Origin: Clostridiales bacterium
GTDB lineage: Bacteria > Bacillota > Clostridia > Oscillospirales > Oscillospiraceae
Assembly (NCBI GenBank): GCA_003516765.1
Contig: DPCD01000025.1
Span: 9,238-16,532, forward strand
Length of the DNA stretch: 7,295 nt
Direction of reading: 5' to 3'
Shown: positions 1-6,180 of the stretch, piece after piece
Numbering within the stretch: position 1 is the stretch's first letter
How the letters are laid out: each line of letters opens with the position of its first letter
Position numbers and translations under genes: made by a program
The notes under the pieces: generated by a model
What the model was told of the DNA's origin: nothing
Databases searched by the model: none
The model's input: only the letters and a program-made list of their open reading frames with translations

Positions 1-500
1 TTTCTCTGTTTGTCGACACGCAAAGCGGCGCGGGAAGTCTGACCGGCGTTTTCGATGCACTGGCGTCTGCGATTGTGTATGCGGTTTTCATTGTGGTGAT
101 CGATAAAAGCGGCATTGCGCAGCTCGACCCGTTTGTGTTTGCACTGTATCTGGCATGCAGCGGCGCGGTATTCTCGCTGCTGTTCGGCATGGGAACCGGA
201 ACGCTGCATCTGGCGGTTTCGCTTCGCGCCGGATTCTTTGCCGCATGCGCCGCGGTTGTGACGTCCGCAATTGCCATTGCATGCTTTCAGCGCGGCATCC
301 GGCTGCTCGGCGGCGCGAACGCAGCGTTTTTCAGCATGTTGGAGCCGGTCGGAAGCTGCGTGCTTGGGTATCTGTTTTTGCGCGAGACCATCACAGTGCG
401 CGCCATGGTGGGAATTGCCTTGATTCTCGGTGCGGAGCTGGTGATGATCTGGCTCGACAGCCGCCGTCATGCAGCGGAAGGGAGCAGGGAACACGCATGA
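1..500 (+). CDS. EamA/DMT-family membrane transporter, C-terminal half (5' partial)
   Basis: The reading frame is open from base 3, so the gene starts upstream of the window; about 165 residues are visible. GTG at 75 is an internal codon, not a credible start, because coding sequence of the same character runs through it. The fragment has about five hydrophobic segments (roughly residues 17-33, 45-62, 75-94, 105-125 and 132-150), matching the second EamA repeat of 10-helix drug/metabolite transporters. The signature is seen as CFQRGIRLLGGANAAFFSML followed by EPVGSCVLGYLFLRE and a final glycine-rich helix. The protein ends in a short charged cytoplasmic tail. By family it would sit in the inner membrane and move small metabolites, often outward; the substrate is unknown. 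Its TGA overlaps the ATG of the HAD phosphatase gene, suggesting translational coupling. Family call is firm; a role in the downstream sugar pathway is only inferred from position. Confidence 0.85.
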   Translation, partial: SLFVDTQSGAGSLTGVFDALASAIVYAVFIVVIDKSGIAQLDPFVFALYLACSGAVFSLLFGMGTGTLHLAVSLRAGFFAACAAVVTSAIAIACFQRGIRLLGGANAAFFSMLEPVGSCVLGYLFLRETITVRAMVGIALILGAELVMIWLDSRRHAAEGSREHA

Positions 501-1168
501 GCATCGAAGGGCTGTTTTTTGATTTTGACGGTGTTATCGCCGATACGGAAACCTGCTGGGTACAGACCATTATGTCGTATTGCGCCGCGCGCGGCATTGC
601 GCTTGACCGCAGAACGCTCTACTCCTATCTTGGTGACGGCGACGTACAGATGCTGCGGTATCTCGGCATGTGCTGCGGCGCCGCGTCAGAGACGCTGCTG
701 GCGGAGTTGCGACCGCTGTTCCAGCAGAGAACCGAGCAGCTGACGCTGCGTCCGGGCATCCGGGCCTGTATCGAATACGCACAAAAGCGGAACCTGCGTC
801 TGGCGTTGGTATCAAACAGCACAGCGCCGTATATCGACCGCTGGCTGAAAAAGCTCGGGCTACAGGAGACCTTTTCCTGCGTGGTAACGAGAACACCGGA
901 GCTTCCGGGAAAGCCAGCGCCGGATTTATATCTTGCGGCGCTGCAAAAAACGGGGCTTGCGGCGAGGCATGTGCTTGCCGTGGAGGACTCCATGCTGGGG
1001 CTGCGGGCGGCATGCGCCGCAGGCGTGTGCGCGGTGGCATATCCGAACGAGGCAACGCGCGAGGAGGTAACAAAAAGCTTCAGCTTCTGCACCAATCTCG
1101 GAAGTATTTCGCCGCAGGCGCTGATCGATCAGACAGAGCATTTTTACCGGCAGATGACCGCCGGTTGA
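497..1168 (+). CDS. HAD-IA family hydrolase, beta-phosphoglucomutase-like phosphatase
   Basis: This 223-residue protein has the usual length for a HAD-IA phosphatase or phosphoglucomutase. Motif I is FFDFDGVIADT (residues 7-17), with D9 the expected nucleophile and D11 the acid/base. A helical cap lies at about 18-85. Motif II is LALVSNS (S106), motif III is the lysine in GKPAPD (K139), and motif IV is VEDSMLGLRAA (E163, D164), which binds magnesium. By family it removes phosphate from, or isomerises, a small sugar phosphate in the cytoplasm; the substrate cannot be read from sequence. The ATG is chosen because it overlaps the upstream stop as ATGA, lies after a purine-rich GAAGGGAGCAGGGA stretch, and starts just before motif I; the frame is open further upstream without homology there. 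The gap to the epimerase gene is 42 bases. It could handle phosphosugar side products or a pathway intermediate, or be tied to the transporter. Confidence 0.9.
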   Translation: MSIEGLFFDFDGVIADTETCWVQTIMSYCAARGIALDRRTLYSYLGDGDVQMLRYLGMCCGAASETLLAELRPLFQQRTEQLTLRPGIRACIEYAQKRNLRLALVSNSTAPYIDRWLKKLGLQETFSCVVTRTPELPGKPAPDLYLAALQKTGLAARHVLAVEDSMLGLRAACAAGVCAVAYPNEATREEVTKSFSFCTNLGSISPQALIDQTEHFYRQMTAG

Positions 1169-1210
1169 AAATAGAAAAAGTATGGGTAAACAGAGAAAAG
1201 GAGTATTGTT

Positions 1211-2035
1211 ATGAAGGTTGCATTATTGTCATTGCTGTTTCGCAGATATCATCTGGACAAAATCTTTGAGGTTGCCGCAGAAGCCGGCTATGACGGCGTG
1301 GAAATCTGGGGCGGACGCCCGCAGGCGTATCCCTACGATATGGACGAGGCACGCTGCGAGCAGGTGCTGGAGCTGAAGCAGAAGTATCATCTGGAGGTTC
1401 CGATGTATACGCCGGAGGTCCTCGGCTACCCGTTCAATATCGCGACAACCGATGAAAAAGAGCGCGTGGAGACCATCGATTATCTGAAAAAGGCGCTGGA
1501 TGTTGCGAAGGCGATCGAAGCGCCCAGAATCCAACTGGCGACAGGTCATGCGGGCTACGGCACCAGCCGCCGGAAGAACCGCGAAAACGTCATGTACGTC
1601 CTCAGCACGCTCGCGGAGTATGCGGACAAGCTCGGCATTGATATCATTCTGGAAGCTGTGACGCTGATGGAAAGTAACGTAATCATCTTCCTGGACGATC
1701 TGGTTGAGCTGATTGAGGACATCGGAAGCCCCAGAATCAAGGGCATGCTCGATACCGTTACACCGACCGTGCATCAGGAGACCTTTGCCGACTATTTTGA
1801 AAAGCTCGGCGACAAAATGGACTACATTCACTTCATTGATTCCGACGGGCGCGACCAGCACCACTTCCCGATCGGCGAGGGCAAAATTCCGATGCAGGCG
1901 CTGATGACAATCATCCGCAAGTACCACTATGACGGCTGGCTCAGCTCGGAGCTGGTTTGGCCTTACGGCAGAGACCCGGAGCTGTACGCCATCCAGGAAA
2001 TCCGCAGCATCCGCAAGCTGCTGGCGGAAAACTGA
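1211..2035 (+). CDS. FrlC-like sugar 3-epimerase (AP-endonuclease-2-type TIM barrel)
   Basis: The 274-residue protein belongs to the sugar phosphate isomerase/epimerase TIM-barrel family. It closely resembles E. coli fructoselysine 3-epimerase FrlC as I recall it: GYDGVEIWGGRPQAY (26-40), YTPEVLGYPFN (66-76), GHAGY (112-116), ILEAVTLMESNV (146-157), YFEKLGDKMDYIHFIDSDG (195-213) and GEGKIP (222-227). The metal ligands of this family, related to D-tagatose 3-epimerase, are visible as E148, D181, H207 and E247. It should act in the cytoplasm, inverting C3 of a ketose or ketose-amine through an enediolate with a divalent metal. The ATG has an AAAAGGAG ribosome site at 1196-1203. The next gene, 19 bases downstream, is a second and more divergent member of the same family. 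FrlC similarity makes a fructosamine or rare ketose substrate plausible, but no FrlB- or FrlD-type partner is visible here, so I leave the symbol empty. Confidence 0.87.
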   Translation: MKVALLSLLFRRYHLDKIFEVAAEAGYDGVEIWGGRPQAYPYDMDEARCEQVLELKQKYHLEVPMYTPEVLGYPFNIATTDEKERVETIDYLKKALDVAKAIEAPRIQLATGHAGYGTSRRKNRENVMYVLSTLAEYADKLGIDIILEAVTLMESNVIIFLDDLVELIEDIGSPRIKGMLDTVTPTVHQETFADYFEKLGDKMDYIHFIDSDGRDQHHFPIGEGKIPMQALMTIIRKYHYDGWLSSELVWPYGRDPELYAIQEIRSIRKLLAEN

Positions 2036-2054
2036 GAAGGCAGGAGGAGGAGTC

Positions 2055-2894
2055 ATGAGAAAACTCGAGTGGAACCAGTTCGGCATCATGAATATGAATT
2101 ATCTGTTCTATACGCTGGACTATTTTCTGGACGCGGCGCGCGACATGGGCATGCAGAACATCAACCTCTGGACGGCAAACCCGCATGTCCATCTGGACGA
2201 CGCGACAGACGACGAATTTCGCGCCATCGGAAAAAAGATCAGCGATCGCGGACTGCACTGCTTCTGCGTCTGCCCGGAGCAGGTCGTCTATCCGTTCAAT
2301 ATTGCGGCAGAGGATGAAATGATCCGTTCGCGTTCGATTGCATCGCTCAAGCGCGCGATTGATCTGTGTGAAATTCTGGACACGCCGCTGCTGCATCTGT
2401 GCCCTGGCTGGGGCTTTTACGATCAGCCAGACGGACTGAAGCGGGCATGGGATCTGGCGCGGGATGCGATGATCGAGGTTGGCAGGGCGGCTGCGCCGCG
2501 CGGAATCACACTGGCGCTCGAACCGCTGCAAATTGTCGAATCCAATCTTGTCGGAGATATTCCCAGCGCTAAAAGAATGCTCGACGAGGTGAACCTCCCA
2601 AACGTCAAGCTGCTGGTTGATACGTGCCATATGGCGGTCAAGGGAGAAAATCTCGACGACTATTTCAACACCTTTGGCAGGGACATTGTACATATCCACC
2701 TCAACGAGTCCGGGCAGGTGCCATGGGGCTACGGCAATCTGCCGCTGGATACCTACATTTCGCAGCTTGAGCAGCATGATTTTAGCGGCTCCATTACGCT
2801 GGAGGTCTGCTCGAGAAAGTATTATATCGACCCGAATCCGACAATTGCCCATGGTGTGGAAACCGTTCAAGGAGCGCTTGCACGCGCGCAGTAA
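2055..2894 (+). CDS. Sugar phosphate isomerase/epimerase family protein, second FrlC-like paralogue
   Basis: The 279-residue protein is another TIM-barrel isomerase/epimerase. It shares landmarks with the preceding gene product: VVYPFNIAAEDE (77-88) against GYPFNIATTDE, LALEPLQIVESNLV (153-166) against ILEAVTLMESNV, and DDYF (201-204). Candidate metal ligands are E156, D189 (in LLVDTCHM), H215 (in HIHLNESG) and E250 (in TLEVCS). The FrlC-type SDG and GEGK elements are replaced by NESG and GYGNLPL, and the N-terminal IWGGRP element by LWTANPHVH (38-46), so the substrate pocket probably differs. The ATG at 2055 is preceded by CAGGAGGAGGAG and begins just before recognisable homology; the frame extends further back inside the previous gene without homology. 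Family membership is firm. The reaction is not: 3-epimerisation, aldose-ketose isomerisation, or action on a later intermediate are all possible. Confidence 0.85.
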   Translation: MRKLEWNQFGIMNMNYLFYTLDYFLDAARDMGMQNINLWTANPHVHLDDATDDEFRAIGKKISDRGLHCFCVCPEQVVYPFNIAAEDEMIRSRSIASLKRAIDLCEILDTPLLHLCPGWGFYDQPDGLKRAWDLARDAMIEVGRAAAPRGITLALEPLQIVESNLVGDIPSAKRMLDEVNLPNVKLLVDTCHMAVKGENLDDYFNTFGRDIVHIHLNESGQVPWGYGNLPLDTYISQLEQHDFSGSITLEVCSRKYYIDPNPTIAHGVETVQGALARAQ

Positions 2895-2906
2895 GGAGGA
2901 ACGCAG

Positions 2907-3719
2907 ATGAAAACATTCAAGGAGCTGTTTGGAACAGACAAGCCGATTATCGCGCTGCTGCATATGCGCGAATTGCCGGGAGATCCCGGCTATCCGGAAG
3001 GACGCAGCATAGAGGACGTTGTGAGAAAGGCGCGTGAGGAACTGATTGCGTTGCAGGATGGCGGCGTGGATGCAATTCTGTTCTCCAATGAGTTCAGCTA
3101 TCCGTATCTCGACGAGCTGGATGCAGTCACACCGGCGTCGATGGCGTATGTGATCGGTCGGCTGAAGGACGATATCCGCATTCCGTTCGGCGTGCATGCC
3201 ATCAGCGATCCCATGGCGACATTGGAGCTTGCCGCTGCGGTGCAGGCGCAGTTTGTCCGGGGTGTGTTTGCAGGCGGTTTCGTCGGCGAAGGCGGCATCC
3301 GCTCGAAGGACGCCGGTCGCTTTGTCCGCCGGCAGAAGGCGCTGCGGCTGGATGATCTTCTGATGTTCTACATGATCAATGCCGAGTCCGACGGAGATCT
3401 GAGCGGCAGACCTCTCGACGTCATTGCCAAGGCAACGGTTTTCAAGTGCCATCCGCAGGGACTGTGCATGTCCGGTATTCACGCAGGACTGGAGGCCGGC
3501 AGCAGCGATCTGCAAAAAATCCGCGACGCAGTGCCCGGCACGCCGGTTCTGAGCAACACCGGCACGAAAAAGGAAAATGTGATCGAAAAGCTCCAGCATT
3601 GCAATGGCGCATTTGTCGGCACGGCGTTCAAGAAAGACGGAAAATTTGAAAACTTCGTCGAATATGCGCGTGTGAAGGAATTTATGGATATCGTCCGGGC
3701 ATATCGCGGCGAGTCGTAG
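2907..3719 (+). CDS. BtpA/SgcQ-family TIM-barrel protein
   Basis: The 270-residue protein carries BtpA-family hallmarks: PIIALLHMRELPGDPGYP near the N terminus (13-30), GGVDAILFSNE (52-62), IPFGVHAISDP (92-102) and the C-terminal signature CNGAFVGTAFKKDGKFEN (232-249) followed by VEYARVKEFMD. The family includes cyanobacterial BtpA, linked to photosystem I accumulation, and E. coli SgcQ of the sgc sugar cluster. The fold is a phosphate-binding TIM barrel, but no reaction is established for the group to my knowledge. Placement between two epimerases and a kinase supports a metabolic rather than photosynthetic role, perhaps on a sugar phosphate. The AAGGAGG site at 2893-2899 overlaps the upstream stop codon, leaving 7 bases to the ATG. 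The protein lacks a signal peptide and is expected in the cytoplasm. Confidence 0.85.
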   Translation: MKTFKELFGTDKPIIALLHMRELPGDPGYPEGRSIEDVVRKAREELIALQDGGVDAILFSNEFSYPYLDELDAVTPASMAYVIGRLKDDIRIPFGVHAISDPMATLELAAAVQAQFVRGVFAGGFVGEGGIRSKDAGRFVRRQKALRLDDLLMFYMINAESDGDLSGRPLDVIAKATVFKCHPQGLCMSGIHAGLEAGSSDLQKIRDAVPGTPVLSNTGTKKENVIEKLQHCNGAFVGTAFKKDGKFENFVEYARVKEFMDIVRAYRGES

Positions 3720-3733
3720 GAGGGGAGCCGGTT

Positions 3734-5251
3734 ATGGCGATCTATTTTCTGGGAATTGACATCGGCACCTACGAGAGCAAGGGCGTGATCATTGACGGAG
3801 AATGCCGCGTGATTGCCATGCATGAGGTGCGCCATGGGCTGGAAAACCCGCGCGCGAACTACTTCGAGCATGATGCGCAGGCGGTCTGGTGGGGCGATTT
3901 CTGCAAAATCACGCACGCACTGGTGGAAAAAAGCGGACTGAAAAACACGGATATCGCCGCCGTCGGTGCCAGCACGCTTGGTGCGGATCTGGTCGCGGTG
4001 GACGAAAATTGCATGCCGCTGCGCAAGGCGATTCTCTACGGCATCGACGCCAGAGCAGAAAAGGAAATTGCCGCGCTGAACGAGAAGTACGGTCAGGAAA
4101 CGGTGCTGGAATTTAATGGACGTCCGCTTTGCTCTAATGATGTGCCGCCGAAGATTCTCTGGCTCAAAAACAACGAACCGGAGGTCTACGAAGGAGCGTA
4201 TAAGTTCCTGACCGGCTCGTCGTTTATCACGGCGAAGCTGACCGGGGAGTATGTCATTGACCGGTTTCTGGCATACGGCGCGTTCACGCCGCTGTACGAC
4301 CCGAAAACAGGCGGCATTGACGAGAAATACTGCACGGAGTTCTGCCGCCCGGATCAGCTGGCGCAGGTCCGCGATACCACCGACCTTGCAGGCTGCGTGA
4401 CAAAGCAGGCGGCGATGGAAACAGGGCTTCTGGAAGGAACGCCGGTCATTGTCGGCGCGGACGATTCTGCGGCGGAGGCAATCAGCACCGGCATTCTGGA
4501 GCCAGGCGACATGATGGCGCAGTTTGGCTCTTCCATGTATCTGATCGGGCTTTGTGACCGGCTGATTCACGACACGAGAATCTGGTCGGGCGGGTTTATC
4601 ATTCCGGGCGTCTACAGCGTGCAGGGCGGCACCAATAACGCCGGAACGCTCACGCGCTGGTATCGCGACCGGCTGTTTCCGGAAGCACTGGAAAAAGAGG
4701 CGCGGACAGGAATCAATGCCTACCAGACAATGCTCGAGGGGATCAATGAGATCCCGCCGGGTTCCGACGGGCTGATTACGCTGCCCTATTTTGCCGGAGA
4801 GCGGACGCCGGTCAACGACCCGCAGGCAAAGGGCGTTCTGTTCGGGCTGACGCTGTCGCACACGAGAGCGCACCTGTACCGCTCGGCACTGGAGGCGGTC
4901 GGATACTCGCTGGCGTGGCATATGGACATTTTCCGGCAGAATGCCGTGGAAATCAAAACCGTCTATGCAGTTGGCGGCGGGACGAAGGCGCCGGCATGGA
5001 TGCAGATCATCTGCGACATTCTGGGCGTGGAGCTGGTGACGGCGGATGTGACCATCGGCGCAAGCTTCGGCGATGCAGTTATGGCGGCAATCGGCGTGGG
5101 ACATTTTGGCTCTTTTTCGGAGCTTCGTCCCTATATCAGACCCGGACGCCGGTATGTGCCGGATATGGCACGGCACGCGCAATACGCGCCGTACAGTGCG
5201 TTGTTCCGGGAGCTGTATGAAAAGAACAAAGACTTGATGCACCGGCTCTGA
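3734..5251 (+). CDS. FGGY-family carbohydrate kinase (xylulokinase-like)
   Basis: At 505 residues it has normal FGGY kinase length and both actin-like domains. The N-terminal domain starts FLGIDIGTYESKGVIID (5-21), the phosphate-1 loop. It contains LYGIDARAEKEI (101-112), the usual FGGY D-x-R region, and VGADDSAAEA (240-249), where D244 (or D243) aligns with the catalytic aspartate of xylulokinase. The C-terminal domain has AQFGSSMYL (262-270), YFAGERTPVNDP (352-363) and the FGGY signature VGGGTKAPAWMQIICDILGV (413-432) for ATP binding. It would phosphorylate a ketose, alditol or related polyol in the cytoplasm. The GQMHG segment typical of xylulokinases is replaced by STLGAD (80-85), so xylulose is not assured. 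TAGGAGGGGAG before the ATG overlaps the BtpA gene stop. Downstream is a 33-base gap to the mutarotase-like gene. The FGGY call is firm; the substrate is unknown. Confidence 0.93.
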   Translation: MAIYFLGIDIGTYESKGVIIDGECRVIAMHEVRHGLENPRANYFEHDAQAVWWGDFCKITHALVEKSGLKNTDIAAVGASTLGADLVAVDENCMPLRKAILYGIDARAEKEIAALNEKYGQETVLEFNGRPLCSNDVPPKILWLKNNEPEVYEGAYKFLTGSSFITAKLTGEYVIDRFLAYGAFTPLYDPKTGGIDEKYCTEFCRPDQLAQVRDTTDLAGCVTKQAAMETGLLEGTPVIVGADDSAAEAISTGILEPGDMMAQFGSSMYLIGLCDRLIHDTRIWSGGFIIPGVYSVQGGTNNAGTLTRWYRDRLFPEALEKEARTGINAYQTMLEGINEIPPGSDGLITLPYFAGERTPVNDPQAKGVLFGLTLSHTRAHLYRSALEAVGYSLAWHMDIFRQNAVEIKTVYAVGGGTKAPAWMQIICDILGVELVTADVTIGASFGDAVMAAIGVGHFGSFSELRPYIRPGRRYVPDMARHAQYAPYSALFRELYEKNKDLMHRL

Positions 5252-5269
5252 GCCTGTGCGCAGGAAGAA

Positions 5270-5275
5270 AGGAGG
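5270..5275 (+). promoter_or_regulatory. Ribosome binding site that decides the start of the mutarotase-like gene
   Basis: An AAAGGAGGG stretch directly abuts GTG at 5276 with no spacer, but lies 9 bases before the in-frame GTG at 5285. Normal Shine-Dalgarno spacing therefore favours 5285; no in-frame ATG exists nearby. Confidence 0.65.
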
Positions 5276-5284
5276 GTGACGGGA

Positions 5285-6178
5285 GTGAAACGAGAGGAAA
5301 ACGGCGAATCCATTCTGGAAAACGAAAGACTGCTGGTCGCGGTGCTGCCGGATGACGGAGGGAGAATGGTACGCCTGTTCGACAAGCTCGCGCAATGCGA
5401 GCTGTTGTGGCAAAATCCGAGAACCAGCCGTGTTCGGCGTTATTACGGCTGCTGCTATGACGATATGTCTGCCGGCGGTGTGGAGGAGGCGTTTCCGACT
5501 GTGCTTGCCTGCAAGCATATGCGTGCGGAGCTTCCGTCCTTCGGCGAGGTCTGGACGCTTCCATGGCAGGAAACGCGAGACGAGAAAGGCATCACACTCG
5601 AAACAGACAGTCTGGTCTGGCCCGCGCATCTGAAAAAGGTGCTGAGGCTGGATGGCACGCGTCTTTGCGTTTCCTATACGGTAGAAAACATCGGAACGGA
5701 TGCGTTTGCCTACCTCTTCGGCTTTCATCCTGCGCTGCGGCTCTATGCAGACTCCCGGCTGCTCTGCGCGCCCGGGACGTATCAGATGCTCTGCGCGCCA
5801 GATTTGACGCAGGAGGGCGAGCTGTTTTCCTGGCCGGACTATCATGGGCGGGACCTGCGGCAAATGCAGGGCGGAAGCTTCGGCGGCGTCTACAATTTTG
5901 CGATGGATCCGGCAGCTTCCGGCTATTACGGCGTGCAGCACCCCGCAAAGCAGACGGGATTGTGCATCCGGTATGACGCATCGGTGTTTCGCATGCTCAG
6001 CATCTGGCCGGTCTACGGTAGCTGGCGCGGGCATACCTGCCTGCTGACGGAAGTATTTACGGCAGCTCCGCTTGCGCTGACGCAGGCGGAGCAGGCGGGA
6101 AGCGCCGAAATCCTGCGGCCGGGCGAGGCGCTGCAAACAGAGGTTTTCTTTGAAGCCGGTCTTGTGAGAGGAGAATGA
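5285..6178 (+). CDS. Galactose-mutarotase-fold protein (aldose 1-epimerase-like)
   Basis: The 297-residue protein has the look of the aldose 1-epimerase/galactose mutarotase-like beta-sandwich group. It shows an N-terminal LENERLLVAVLPDDGGRMVRL (beta strands and a glycine turn), DDMSAGGVEEAFPT (59-72), FGEVWTLPW (86-94), FGFHPALRL (145-153), and a C-terminal RGHTCLLTEVFTAAPLAL run (248-265). H148 and E256 sit where a catalytic His/Glu pair would be expected, though I cannot align them rigorously. Classical mutarotases are somewhat longer (about 340 residues) and carry motifs not seen here, so this is a divergent subgroup. Likely role: interconverting anomers of the pathway sugar, or binding it. 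It starts with GTG, so expression may be lower. Its stop overlaps an ATG at 6175, and the NagB-like gene follows directly. An alternative start is GTG 5276, adding three residues. Confidence 0.72.
   Translation: MKREENGESILENERLLVAVLPDDGGRMVRLFDKLAQCELLWQNPRTSRVRRYYGCCYDDMSAGGVEEAFPTVLACKHMRAELPSFGEVWTLPWQETRDEKGITLETDSLVWPAHLKKVLRLDGTRLCVSYTVENIGTDAFAYLFGFHPALRLYADSRLLCAPGTYQMLCAPDLTQEGELFSWPDYHGRDLRQMQGGSFGGVYNFAMDPAASGYYGVQHPAKQTGLCIRYDASVFRMLSIWPVYGSWRGHTCLLTEVFTAAPLALTQAEQAGSAEILRPGEALQTEVFFEAGLVRGE
6167..6173 (+). promoter_or_regulatory. Ribosome binding site that decides the start of the NagB-like gene
   Basis: AGAGGAG lies inside the end of the mutarotase-like gene. It is one base from the ATG at 6175 but 7 bases from the in-frame ATG at 6181, so 6181 is the better start. 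The two choices differ by two residues (Met-Lys). Confidence 0.6.
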
Positions 6179-6180
6179 AA

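Noticed and set aside
1165..1192. Possible internal promoter before the first epimerase (TTGAAA, 16 bases, TAAACA)
   Set aside because: The -10 matches only three of six bases, and the start would lie only about 12 bases before the ATG, on top of the ribosome site; not strong enough to list.
1229..2089. Minus-strand open frame of 286 codons opposite the first epimerase
   Set aside because: It mirrors almost the exact span of a firm FrlC-like gene and shows no independent homology.
1941..3599. Minus-strand open frame of 552 codons opposite the second epimerase and the BtpA-type gene
   Set aside because: Same shadow effect; no recognisable domain and no ribosome site placed sensibly.
5253..5264. 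Small hairpin CCTG/CAGG between the kinase and mutarotase-like genes
   Set aside because: Only a 4-bp stem with no T-run; within chance for GC-rich sequence.
3479..6136. Very long open frame on the minus strand (885 codons) opposite the BtpA, kinase and mutarotase-like genes
   Set aside because: It is antisense to three well-recognised genes, and its translation is rich in Arg/His/Cys without domain motifs. Codon bias of the GC-rich sense genes suppresses stops in this frame.
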